Shown here in pieces: positions 22,601 through 33,800 of a stretch of DNA of 64,000 bases (position 1 is the stretch's first letter; each line of letters starts with the position of its first letter). Source of the stretch: Stichopus chloronotus. Taxonomy: Eukaryota > Echinodermata > Holothuroidea > Aspidochirotida > Stichopodidae. The position numbers were made by a program, and so were the translations under genes. The DNA lies in the NCBI GenBank assembly GCA_021234535.1, contig CM037843.1, positions 35,899,200-35,963,199 on the forward strand. The letters are read 5' to 3'. A model generated the notes under the pieces. It worked only from the letters and a program-made list of their open reading frames with translations. It was not told where the DNA came from and did not search any database.

Positions 22601-25150
22601 TCTTTAAGTAATGGTGATTTTTTTATTTTAAATTTTGCTTTGCACTGCAGGTGAAATATTCATTTTGAGATCTTATCTGAGTATGCCTAAATCCGAATGA
22701 CAATGTGATTAAACGGTGCAGTTTTGAAATGTCGGTAGGTCATTTCCTCAATTATGTCCCCTCTATCATCGGAAAAGCAATGTCGAAAAGGTCATGGTCC
22801 AACAGTAGCTTATATACAGCACACTATATATAAGTATTGGCCGACGTATCAATAAACGGTCCAACACCGCGAAACTCACTGAGAGACGTATAGCTGGGAC
22901 ATTTCTGGGGAACGCGACTCAGGTATGCGCATGCTGCAGCAGTGACACAACAAATCTGGGGATATATGTTGCATTAAAATCCGAATTATGCATGGAAAGC
23001 CTCTCACAATTTCTAATCCTAGGGAAAAAACAGAAATGTAAAAGGAAATATTATTTTCCCCATTTTTGTCGATTTTTTTTCCAAATTATTTCAGATGGGG
23101 TAAGTTGTCCACCCCCCCCCCCCCATTGGCTACGACATGCACTGACGATTGCACCAGCGTGCAGTGGGGCTTTGAATGGGAACAGGACTCTGGGTTTTTC
23201 AGCTTTCCACTTTCTCAAAGAGAAACAAGAACATCCTTGGGACAATGCTTTATCGAGAAGCATCGTCTGGTGGTCATCAATTTCCTATAGGGAAACAATA
23301 AAATCCGTCCTCCTGAGTGATCAAATTATGAGTATTAACAACAACCAGAATGTCTGTCTGTGGTGACAAGGATCACTTTGGACATAGTTTCAATTAATAG
23401 ACTAAAGTAGCAAAACAGAAGTAACAAAAAACAGATAAATTTCTGTGCAGAAACGACGTTTTTTCCGTGGTGGACTCTGTGCCTCCCTTTATCCTTTACT
23501 TTCCCCAGGTTAGACTTCAAGCGCAAGATGGTGTCCAAGCCAAGTATCGAGGGCCAATTCACTGTATATCGTCAATCGTTCGTCACGAATCAGTAAGTGT
23601 TGAGTCTCTTCCTATGCCGCGAACAATTATGACCAATATCTTGACCTCTCCGGCTAACAGCCCTCTACGTCAACCTGTCAGACTCCAATCCAATAACGAA
23701 TGTCAAAAAGACAGAAACATGTCGTATGCACTTCTCTGCGTATTAACTTCGTTCAGCACAGTACTCACTGTTTCACTTATATGTTAGAGAAGTCTTGGTA
23801 GAAATGACGACACGACTCATGAACTCATGGTTTTAGTCTTAATTTGCCCCCCCCCCCCCATACTACCTCTTACGACTTAGGGTATTTTAATAAATAATTA
23901 AGTAAATCAATCTGGTCTCAAATTGTTATCGATAATGCACTTTTATACTTTTGAAATGAGTAATCACTAACTTGAACTCTCTTTTTATGGGAAAAGGTGC
24001 TTTTTAATAAGCTTCCTGGGATCGCTCTATACTTTGATCACTTTAATATTGATTTACTCCACAGAACCTCTGCTGATGAGCCTATTGTTTGGAAGTCAAA
24101 GTCATGTAAACCTAAAAACAATTATTTTCTTCTGTGACCCTCTTTTGTCTGATTTGTGAAAAGTGTCTTTGTCCAAGTAGTAACTTAAAGGCTGTATTGC
24201 ATCACCCTAATTTATATTTTTACCTCCCGGAAAGCAAAATTCTCTTATAGTACTCTTAGATTGACAGCAAATTCGAAAGATGCAGAGAAGCTCGTATTAC
24301 ACAGCGTACACAGGGATCCATTGTTTTGATTACACATGTGGAGGAATTTAAGATAGGCTGAGGGAGGGACTAGAGGTAGGTGGTTGGGAGAACTGAAACT
24401 GTCCGGGGTGATGAGTTTTTGTCTTTAATAATATTGATTGTTTCATTTTATTCTCAGATGCTTGGAATGTTTAAGGGAATGTTGTCACCAATGATAAGCA
24501 TAACAGCAATCAATTCCATTGCGTTCGGAGTTCGAGGGAACCTTTTGAAATGTTATGATTCCCCTTCACTACTGAGCCACTTCTTGGTGGGCTCGACAGC
24601 CGGAGCCTCTCAGGTGGTAGTGTCTTGCCCATCCGAGCTCGCAAAGATAAGAATTCAGATGAGCGGCGTTGGAGAAAAAACTGACATTGGGACTCACAGG
24701 GGATCCATGAGAACTTTGGCCGCCATATATAAAACGGAGGGTCTGAGAGGTTGTTACCGTGGGTTTGTAATAACCGCTATGAGGGATATACCCGCTTTCG
24801 GGTTCTACTTTTCAATTTACGAGGCTTCCCGCAGAGAGCTCTTGAAACATAGTTTGCCTGATTTACTTACAGAGTCGGTGGCCGGTGGAATAGGCGGTGT
24901 GTGCTCCTGGGTCTTCACTTACGCAGTGGATTCGATTAAGTCACGAGTCCAAGCCGATGGCGTAGGCGGAATCGAGAAATATAAAGGGGTAATAGATGCG
25001 ACCTACCAAAGCTTAAGAAATGAAAGCATTTTTAATTTGCATAAAGGCATGGCAGTCGCCACAACCAGGGCCTTCATCGTCAATGCGTTTATATTTCCAG
25101 CAGTGTATTTGAGCCGAAGATACCTCGTCGAGAGGAAGAATACGTTTTAA
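19614..25150 (+). CDS. mitochondrial carrier, SLC25A45/47/48-like, four exons, complete
   Basis: Exons: 19614-19647, 21676-21719, 23509-23592, 24458-25150; GT-AG sites and phases (1, 0, 0) all fit, giving 284 aa, the usual size of this family. The protein starts MAEEFEAGWIGG and contains three repeats of two membrane helices. Signatures: GHPLDTIKVRLQ in repeat 1 (exons 2-3), CPSELAKIRIQ in repeat 2, and YAVDSIKSRVQADG in repeat 3. The third lacks the normal proline of Px(D/E)xx(K/R), replaced by alanine. GLRGCYRGF and NLHKGM are the matching matrix-helix motifs. By family knowledge it exchanges a metabolite across the mitochondrial inner membrane; overall pattern resembles the carnitine/basic-amino-acid branch (SLC25A29/45/47/48), but substrate cannot be read from sequence. 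AATAAA at 25220-25225 is a plausible poly(A) signal. Introns carry MITE-like repeats. Confidence 0.9.
21079..21260 (+). mobile_element. 182-bp AGGACC module inserted in a CA tract, copy B
   Basis: Runs from GCTTTGTTTTCCATTC to about CCCACCCGTAAAAAAGG and closely matches 8188-8369. It is preceded by (CA)n at 21041-21078 and followed by CATACACACACACGC. It lies in intron 1 of the carrier gene. Both copies are embedded in CA repeat, so the module either targets (CA)n or carries it. Confidence 0.6.
21974..22191. mobile_element. 218-bp MITE with terminal inverted repeats and 5-bp target duplication
   Basis: The left end CAGGCCCGTATGCAG matches the complement of the right end (CAGGCCCGTATCCAG) at 14 of 15 bases. 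ATGGC occurs immediately outside both ends (21969-21973 and 22192-22196), a clean 5-bp duplication. The interior has G-runs (GGGGGGGGGG at about 22000) and no coding capacity. It lies in intron 2 of the carrier gene. Confidence 0.72.
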
Positions 25151-26322
25151 TACACTGCAATAGATGGAAGATGCTTCTGCGGCTATGAAAGATTAGATCA
25201 AACAGTTTTAACAAGAAAAAATAAACAAAGAAATAGTGATTAAGGCAATATGAATCTCCTTTTACTGTTTAATTTATTGACAACAAAGTTATGAACGATA
25301 GCTGTGACAACACTGCAGCGATGGACATTGCTCGTCGATATAATAAATGGAGGAAGATCAATACGATGATGTCAAAGGTCATTGTAGCAAATGCCACATG
25401 AACAAAAAATGACTTGTCATCATGTCAAACTTGTCATCTTCGCTTCAATCGACGTGGATACATTTCTATATACAGTAAGTCTATTTTTATACCTCACTGA
25501 ATGTGATGAAGAGGATAAACTGAAAGTAACAGTGAACATTAGTAAGTCAGTGAGTGAGGTTACGAAGGGAACTCTCTCTCTCTCTCTCTCTCTCTCTCGA
25601 CCTGTTACTGAGTTATTGTCATCCACAATTTTATTTCTTTAAAGTTTCATAGCCGTCGCGTTGCTGGACTTGTGTTATTTGCAATATTGATGTAAATTAA
25701 TTTCTACACCTGAATGAGATGACAAACGAAGTAAACTGAATCTGTAACACAGACAAACTTTTTAGGTAATTTAGAAGGGAAGGCTGGAAACGAACACCCG
25801 CAGTTGTTCCAAAAATATGGTTGACTTATGCGCTATACAAATTTGTATACGGTGGGCTTAAGTAACAACAAATATTTTTATGTTTTCGAGTTGTTTGCCA
25901 GTCCAAACTTCGAAGAGACGTGCATGCATTTATTGTTCCGTAAGTTTGGTTGCGTAGCACTATAAAGTACAGTTGCCTGGCTTGTAAAGGGTAAGCAAAG
26001 GTTACATTGTATTCTAAACTACCAACATATATGCATTCATACACACAGAGATTTATATTTACATAGGTAAATTGATTATTATAGACATGTGTGCGTCAGT
26101 GTATGTGTGTGTGTGTGTGTGTGTATGTAGATTTTTTCGAATTGAACGTCTAAAGTAGATTATACGACTCTTCAAGCAATCTTGAAGACATTGTTCATTT
26201 CTATGCGTTACAAAACAAAAACGAAAAAGTGTCTGGTCTTGACTTTGAAAAGAAGTGTCTATAAATTGGCAAATTTCACCGTTCACTAAAGTATTTGATA
26301 CTGTACTATAGCAGTATGCACA
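25151..26322. other. 3' flank of the carrier gene, no gene seen
   Basis: Contains the carrier 3' UTR with AATAAA at 25220-25225, a (CT)n microsatellite at 25572-25598 and a (GT)n tract at about 26105-26124. TTCATAGCCGTCGCGTTGCT at 25646 recurs with one change at 30955. Confidence 0.5.
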
Positions 26323-26439
26323 CTACGAAAGTAGAGCTAAAAAAAAAAGAAAAGAGGAATAAATACCCAGATCAAAGTGGATACTATGTAGCCTAGTTAG
26401 TTGCCTGAACGTGCTACACGTACACATGCATTTACTCTG

Positions 26440-26945
26440 TTTCTCTCTATCTACCTCAGGACATCTGTCGCAGTAAAGTGCATAAACCACATTGCTAGAA
26501 TCACAATTGAAATTACCAGGTTTCAACTTGATGCCCGTGGCATGGGGTAAAAAAGAACCGGAAGGGGTCGATGTGTTCGCAGATAGGCTTATTGCACTGT
26601 TCGTTCCTGGATGGGGCAGTATTATAAGATGGGGGAAGGGGTGACGTGTAGTTCGGACAAGTTCAGCTTTAAGGTAACGGGATTGCATGTGGACCAACAA
26701 AGAGGTGTGTGTCAAAAAGCTTGGCAATCCCCGGGTCCCACTGTAAGATATTCCAAGAATGTCTGATGCTATTAAGGAGGGGCGTTAGTGACTGGTGGAA
26801 GGTGGTGGGTAAAGGGATACGATCTGGGGTGGTGGTGGTGCGATAGGACAAGCGTCTCGTCCTTGGGATGGGGAGAACCCTGAAAAAGTAATGGCTGAGT
26901 AACGTGATGGGGTACCCTCTGCTGATTAAGAAATCTATCAAACAG
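26440..26945 (-). pseudogene. Penelope-like element fragment: RT C-terminus into GIY-YIG N-terminus
   Basis: Reading on the minus strand, 26941-26669 encodes DFLISRGYPITLL, VLPIPRTR, IPLPTTFHQSLTPLLNSIR and NILQWDPGIAKLF, the conserved post-RT linker of GIY-YIG-bearing retroelements. After a frame change near 26700 the next frame continues with LLVHMQSRYLKAELVRT and then FNCDSSNVVYALYCDRCP, the start of a GIY-YIG nuclease linker. A frameshift and loss of the nuclease core make it a dead fragment. I assign it to Penelope-like elements from the motif pattern; exact family is uncertain. Confidence 0.6.
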
Positions 26946-27549
26946 CTGCCTTGTCAATGAAAATGTAGGCCTATCTTAGGTCGACAATTTGCTGTCGCCC
27001 TTTTGTTATAGGTACCATTTCTAAGCACATTATTCTTTAGGCCTATTCTACACCTATACTAAAACGAATACTACCTATACTACTACGAATAGAGTAGAAG
27101 CAACCTATAATCCTTTTGCTAAAACACATATTTTGAAGTTGATGTTAGTGGCAGAGTTATGGAATAAACAAGGTGAAAGTTCAAATTTTTTAGTGTGTAA
27201 GTCAATGGAACTGTCTTCCCCGATCTTGGGTAATAGTTAATGAAACTACATTCACGTACTGTATACTGTGAGATATAAAAGACATGAAACATGACATAAT
27301 TGACTTAAATATACGAATTTTCGATTCCCATGGAGTCTACCTCAACGTAAAGTAATTGAGATACAAGTATACCTGCAGAAATAGAGAGTAAACCTGTACA
27401 AAGGGGAAAAATTATTAATAAACACAAAAAAGTTAGCATTATGAGCAGGTAGTAGATTTGAAATTACTGAAAAAAAAAAATCATTTTAGCCCAGTCTCGT
27501 TCGATTTCACTATTAGAATCTAGGCAATTTCAGCGTAATTTTTTGCGTT

Positions 27550-27741
27550 CTAGGGGAACTGAAATTTGAATGTATCAAGGTGCAGCGTAAGTTGTCTATT
27601 GTGTGCATGGATGTGGGGATTATAGTGCTGCGCCACTGGGAATCCTGGATGGTTATCTCGGACAGAATGTTTGTTGTTGTTGAATCTCAGTTGGAATGTA
27701 GGGTGACAACGTATAGCGTTTAAATATGGTATGATTAACAT
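27550..27741 (-). pseudogene. Penelope-like element fragment: GIY-YIG C-terminus
   Basis: The minus-strand frame contains LRFNNNKHSVRDNHPGFPVA then QHYNPHIHAHNRQLTL, matching the usual R-N-H-K/PVAxHFN-PxH layout after the GIY-YIG core. On this strand it lies 5' of the RT-end fragment at 26440-26945, so the two pieces are not in normal order. They must come from two partial copies in tandem or from a rearranged one. It sits just downstream of the last exon of a lipase gene. Confidence 0.5.
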
Positions 27742-27824
27742 TCATCATGCCAGAACGTCGCATTAACTCATATGGAAACACCAACCCAGCCGAAGGAAAA
27801 AAAAAAAGAAACAAACAGTAAGTT

Positions 27825-30800
27825 CTACAGTTTGAAAACTATCTCACTGACGAATAGACACAAAGACAAAATTAGCACGGACGATTGTGTAAAACTCGAG
27901 GCGGATTCCATCTTTTTGCTGTTGATGTTGGTGTAAAAGTAAGGAAATTCCTGCAAAAGAGAAAAGAGAATAATTCAGATACTCAGAAGTTGATAACATC
28001 AGGGCCGTAGCGAGTTTATTTGTGTGAGGGCAATCCTGGGGGAGAGTCATAAGGGAGGGGTGTTGCCCTACCGAGGCTTAAGCCGGGATTTCAAATCAGT
28101 TTCTCCACAAATAAGCCTACGTAGCATGAGGAGAGGTCTAAGAGGATGGGGCACCCCTCCCATTTGCCTAAGAATGATCATGCTTGCCCTTCATAATCAC
28201 ATAATCATGGTGTTAAACTCACTTTCTCTCACACCTGCACCCATGAACGTGAAATAAATGTTAAAAAAATATTGACGGGGGCTGAGTGCCACCAAGACTA
28301 TCTAAGCGGATTGCCACCATCGGTTGGCGAGGAGCGCGCAAGAACATTTTGGCTTTTCAAACCCTCCAGATGGCCGGAAACGGCACATCCCGGATGTTCC
28401 AAGCTGCATGTATACAGCCTGGAAATAGGTATTCCATGTCTACAATTTCTCCATTAGGCCTAATGAGATAAAAAATCAATGTATGACAAATGATAATACA
28501 TATCAGATGCGCTGAGATAATACAAGAATCATAATGAATTATGCATCCTGTTTCATAGGGAGGAGTTGCAGAAAATACCTTAGACCCCACTTTTTCATTG
28601 GTTCATAATGACCCATTTCTGAGCTTGAAAATGAAAATTGGGGGAGGCGGTTGAACATTATCTAATTCAACAAAGCAACACAGAAAGCGATTGGACATTG
28701 TTGCATGTACCCGTTTTGAAACATTTTCAACTGTTTCTTTAAAATGAAAGTGACGTACTTTTAGGTAGTTGAATTGACGTAGGCTAGTTTAACTTACTGA
28801 CGTACATTTGAAAAGTAATATAACAGAATATTGGTTCGTATTGGCAATAGCTTTTGTTTGCATTGCCAACCTTGTAATACTTTGGGGGATTTTTTTTTTT
28901 AATTCAGCGTTAGGATTGGAAAAAATAGAGGAACTATTTAAGGTTTCAACTAACATGTTCGGGAGGCGCATTGCTAATGCGTCCTGCGTGAAATGAATAC
29001 GCCGACAGTTCTGCTGTGGATTCCATCCCCTAACCCAGGGTCGGCAACCTTTCGGGGGTGGGGGCAAACTATCGGAGGGACGAATTGGTAGTTGAAACAG
29101 CATTGTTACGAAGTCAACAAGGCTTTAGGGGAAAGCTGTATGTTCTCTGGAGGCGAGGCGTGTACGGGAATTTGATAGTTGAAGTAAGTATTACAGGCAG
29201 ATATGAGTGGCTAGACTTTCTCGCCAGTATTGCACATTGTGCTTTTCGTACCCAAACTCTGACAACTTATCATCCTATCTCCTTTCTTCTTTTTTTTTTT
29301 TTTTTTTTTGCTCTCCTTTATTTTTCAACATAACTATTGCGCCCCAAAATTTCTGTGTGGGGGGAAGACACTCGGCGTATGCCCCACGTGACATAACTAG
29401 AATTTTTTGTTCCAACTGGGCCTGAAAAATGAATGAGGAGCACCAACGAGTGTGACATACAGTGTGATACAGCAGTACAGTATGCCTCTATTGCAGTGGC
29501 GCACCCTGAAGTTTGAACTAAGGGTGGACATTTTTTGAAGACTATGTAAAGAGGAGCGCCACCTTCGGTTGTCGCGGACCTTACAGGAAAAAATATACGA
29601 CCGGAAATGTCCTTCCCAGGCTCAGCAAGTGTACGATCCAGGAAATGGTACTGCCACTATTTTTTTTATTGTAAATCTATCTCCTTACATTAATTATTGG
29701 AAGTTTTCCTTCCTTTAAAGTCTGAAAAAGTTTGTACATTTCATTATGAATACTGTACTTGCATGAATTTTTAAGGCTGAATTTGGACAACATCATCATT
29801 TCATAGGTAGGGTTGATAGGGTGAATGGACGGTGCTGAAAGTACGAAAGCTAACATTTCCTCCACATTCTTTTTCATTTTTTCTCCTTTTTCTCATATGT
29901 TTTGGTTAAAAACTGAAAAGGGGGTGCTGAAAGTTAAGAAGAGCGCCGTTAATCCATTTGAGTCGGTCAAGGGATGAAAGGGGTGCCTCCCCTGATTGTT
30001 GGTAGCTCCGGCACTGGTTGTAACACGCACCAAGATGCGAATCATGTGTCTGATCACGTTTAGAAGTGAAGAAATATATGCATGCAAACATACCACAGTC
30101 CTGTAAAAAGTATAAGACTCTGTAACATGCTGATTACACTACCAATGTAAGAGAATGTTATGTAAAAGATCCATGTTTGCAGAGGTTAAATTCAGTGTCA
30201 TATTGAACGAAAGCAGAGATTTTACTAAGGTGAATGTTGATATCATGTAACTTTAGATGACATACGTATGCATATACTGCGGACACCTATACAGAACGCT
30301 GATTGGCACAATGTATCTGGTATAGGCCTACTACAACTTAACAGTGGGAAGTCAGGGTTTATTTTGACAATTATTTCACTACAATTCCCCACCGGTATCG
30401 TACAATGAGTTATAACTAACAAATATGATCACGATTATCTCAAAAGATGTGGACAATTTCGAGAAAAGAGTCAAATTCGCAAAAAATCGGTGAAGAACTC
30501 CGAATGTCTGTGACATCCATATTCATCGAATCCAATGTGAATATTCAATACTATCGCCTTTTCAAGGTATGAGGAGGTGTGGCTGAACAGTTCCATACGT
30601 AGCCTACGTGTGCTGTATGTACCATCAACTATGACTAAACTTTTGTTTACTTAGCATTGCGCAATTCATGAACAGCATGGGAACCGTAAGCATTCGGTTA
30701 TGTTTATTAATATAACGTCATCTCAGTCTTACGCTGCGATTGGTCATCGTATAGAGGAGGCTGTCTTGTCTTGTACATGAACATTTATTTTTTTGTACCC

Positions 30801-33800
30801 GATAAATATTAAGAGTTCTCATTCAACAGTATTTAACGCAATAATTACCGTTTCTTCTACCTACAAACCCTCCCCAACGTCTCTATATTTCGGTGAACAA
30901 TCAGTTTAGAAAGAAAAATCAACAAAAGGTGAATTTTCTCAGTTAAACCCTGATTTCATAGCCGTCGTGTTGCTGGACTTCTGGTGCCTGATTTTCCTTT
31001 AATGTGCATGGAGTGAATTACGTCAGAAGATGTGAATTACTTCGGAAGATCACTTCCATGTGTCGTCCCACTTCACGTTTCACGTATAATTTTGAGAATC
31101 AAAATGAAGTGTTTGAATACAAGTTGAACAAATTACGTTCACCGTTGCAACTTCGTTATACACTCTTTCAAAGTTTTGCGTACCTTTGAACTTAAACATT
31201 TAAATGACGCATAATTTAATCAAATTTGACATATCGTCACTATATATCGTGATTATGAACAATCACAAAAATAAACTCTCTTAGTGACTCGGGGCGGGGG
31301 GGGGAGGGGGTTTACTAACAAAACCAGGAAAATCACACACGGTGGCAGCTGTGCACTGAGAAGACAAAATGTCTAATAATTAGCTCGTAGTAAAATGCAA
31401 AGGCATTAAAACATTACTGGCATAGTAGTGTCGAATGTTGTTCAGAAAAAAATGGCATTAAGACAAAGGGATGGAGGTGTTACCTGGGAGGGACAATAAA
31501 TGTTTCCGTTCGGCTCCCAGGTCCTGTTCTTCTTGCCAACTGGTTGCAACTGTCCGGATATGGAAATAATCGAATGTAAATGTAGTTAATGGTTGTTTTT
31601 TTTTTTTTAGATTATGACCAAGGATTTGATATGAATGTATATAAATTATTCAACGACATGCATGAACTAAGTATAGGCATTGACTTTCAATTTACAGAAG
31701 AATCTCTCGAAACTCTTTAAAGGCTTCGGCCATGAGTAATTGTGTTGTCCTTTAATATCTATCTTTTAATCTTTGTCGGTCCATCTGTCGGTAATCACAA
31801 TACATTTTCTGGGGTACTTTCTTTTCTATAATTTGATAAATGCGGTGCATCCTTGAAGCAACCTGCTGAGACTATGTACAGTTGTACACCGAACAACGAA
31901 ATTTAATTCTCAACTGTCCTCTGCTACACTAATGGCTGAAGCAATGTAAAGGAAATTAATGAACAGCACGGTACCAGAGGCCTATGGATAGATACTTCGC
32001 TCAAAACAATTAAATGGAGAAAAAATAATCCTGCATACCATATTGTTCCAAATTTCTTTAGCTCCAACTGCGTGACCTCTAGAACTAAAATGAAAGCAAT
32101 CTGGGGCAAAGTAACTTCCATCGACCTCACCATTCTGAGGGAAACGAAATAATTTGATTTGACTTATCCAGGAGAGAGTGGATGCTGGTGCAGTTTGGTG
32201 ATCACAAAGTGCATGGCTGAGAGCTAAACAAAATCCTTCCTTCGTTGAATTGTATAACTTGCAAATAATAGTCACAAAAATGCCGAAATCGTTAAAGTCA
32301 AGTTATTCCTTAAGTGAATATACTCAAAAGCCATCATTATTTTTGAAAATGTACCAGACGAAGGTGACCAGGGCAGTGAGGTAAAGTTTGTATATGTAGG
32401 CTAATCCCTGTGATGCATGGTTTTAAGCTTTAATCATCTCAAATTGTAGCATATCAAGGGCGAAATAAAACTTGAAACAAAACAGCTTGAAGTCCCTCTG
32501 TCGCTCAATTTCAGTGTTCGTTGTTCTTACAAACTGGAATTTTGAACATCAAGATGTTTGTTACATCCATGATAATGTAAATTTGCCCAAGATTGATAAT
32601 AGCTTCTTTAGACAGAGAGAAATAAAACATTTGCTGCCACATAGCAACAAAAATGACTCATGACAACACTTCAGTGTGTGTGTTTTATTTTCAAACTTTT
32701 GAATGATATTCCTTTTTGAAATTTCTGTTCATGAAATCAGGGCGCAAGTGTAGCTCAGTCAGGGTGTATGATATTGTTACAAATAGTTGGTATTGTCAAC
32801 AATTTCATTTTCTTTGCCGAGATTTCAGTTTCAGGATAAAGACTTTGATGATTATCCCATATTTCATCTGTAATATTGGTGGATACATATACCACAAGAC
32901 TTGCATATTATTCTATTCTACAAAAAGGAAAATATCATCTGATAGTTTCCGATGAAGTTATAAGATGCTGCATAGAGATTGTAGCCTAAAACCTGTTTGA
33001 GACATTCCAATGCGTAGTACCGTATGCATCTTTGCATTCATCAAATTCTCTTTGCAAGCCCGTGTCAGCTCACAAAGCACGGTACTAGTGAAATGATTGC
33101 GAAGAAAATAAAACCTTTCGAATTAAACTTCAAATCAAAGGAATAACTGAGGTGTGGAGGTAGTGGCGGCTCTCTCTCTCAGCCGAGTATTTAAAAGAGA
33201 CATGTCGTATTCGTGGCCTTCTACTTCAGACAAACGGTGATGATTTTGCATGGAAGTAGCAATTGAATGACTTCAAACAGCTATTATATGTGGCACCTTG
33301 GAGAGCTGATGACGAAGGACTTCCATACCAACTTAAGTTGCTTGCACAGTGCAACTGCAAAATATGACGTCGTGGAATGACAATGTAAACTGCAGTTAAT
33401 TGGAGGTTCAAAGCCTACTCACCTCTAAGAAAGGTAAGTGTGTATCTTCCCAATATGGTAGGTATACCACCGTGAAATCATCTTTAGTGTCATAGCGGCC
33501 ACTCATGATGAGATCCTCTGTCTGCCTCTGTGTAGTAGGAACCATGTATACCTCCCATAGTTTGTAGAATAGAATTAGATTGATTCTGATGAAAAGCCCA
33601 ACAATCCAAAAACGTAGTTCCAACTCACCCCTCCCCTTCTCTCCACCCCTCCCCTTCTCTTCACACACCGCTCTCTACCTCTATCTTTCTTCACTGAGTT
33701 CACGTATCAATTAATACAGAGTGTATACCATAGTTTACTACAGAGACCATATATTTTCATTGAGTCTAAACTATATCGCTTACGTTATTCAGCAACCACC

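Noticed and set aside
33552..33630. 79-base version of lipase exon 9
   Set aside because: Keeps phase but its acceptor lies in purine-rich sequence; the 34-base version has a better pyrimidine tract.
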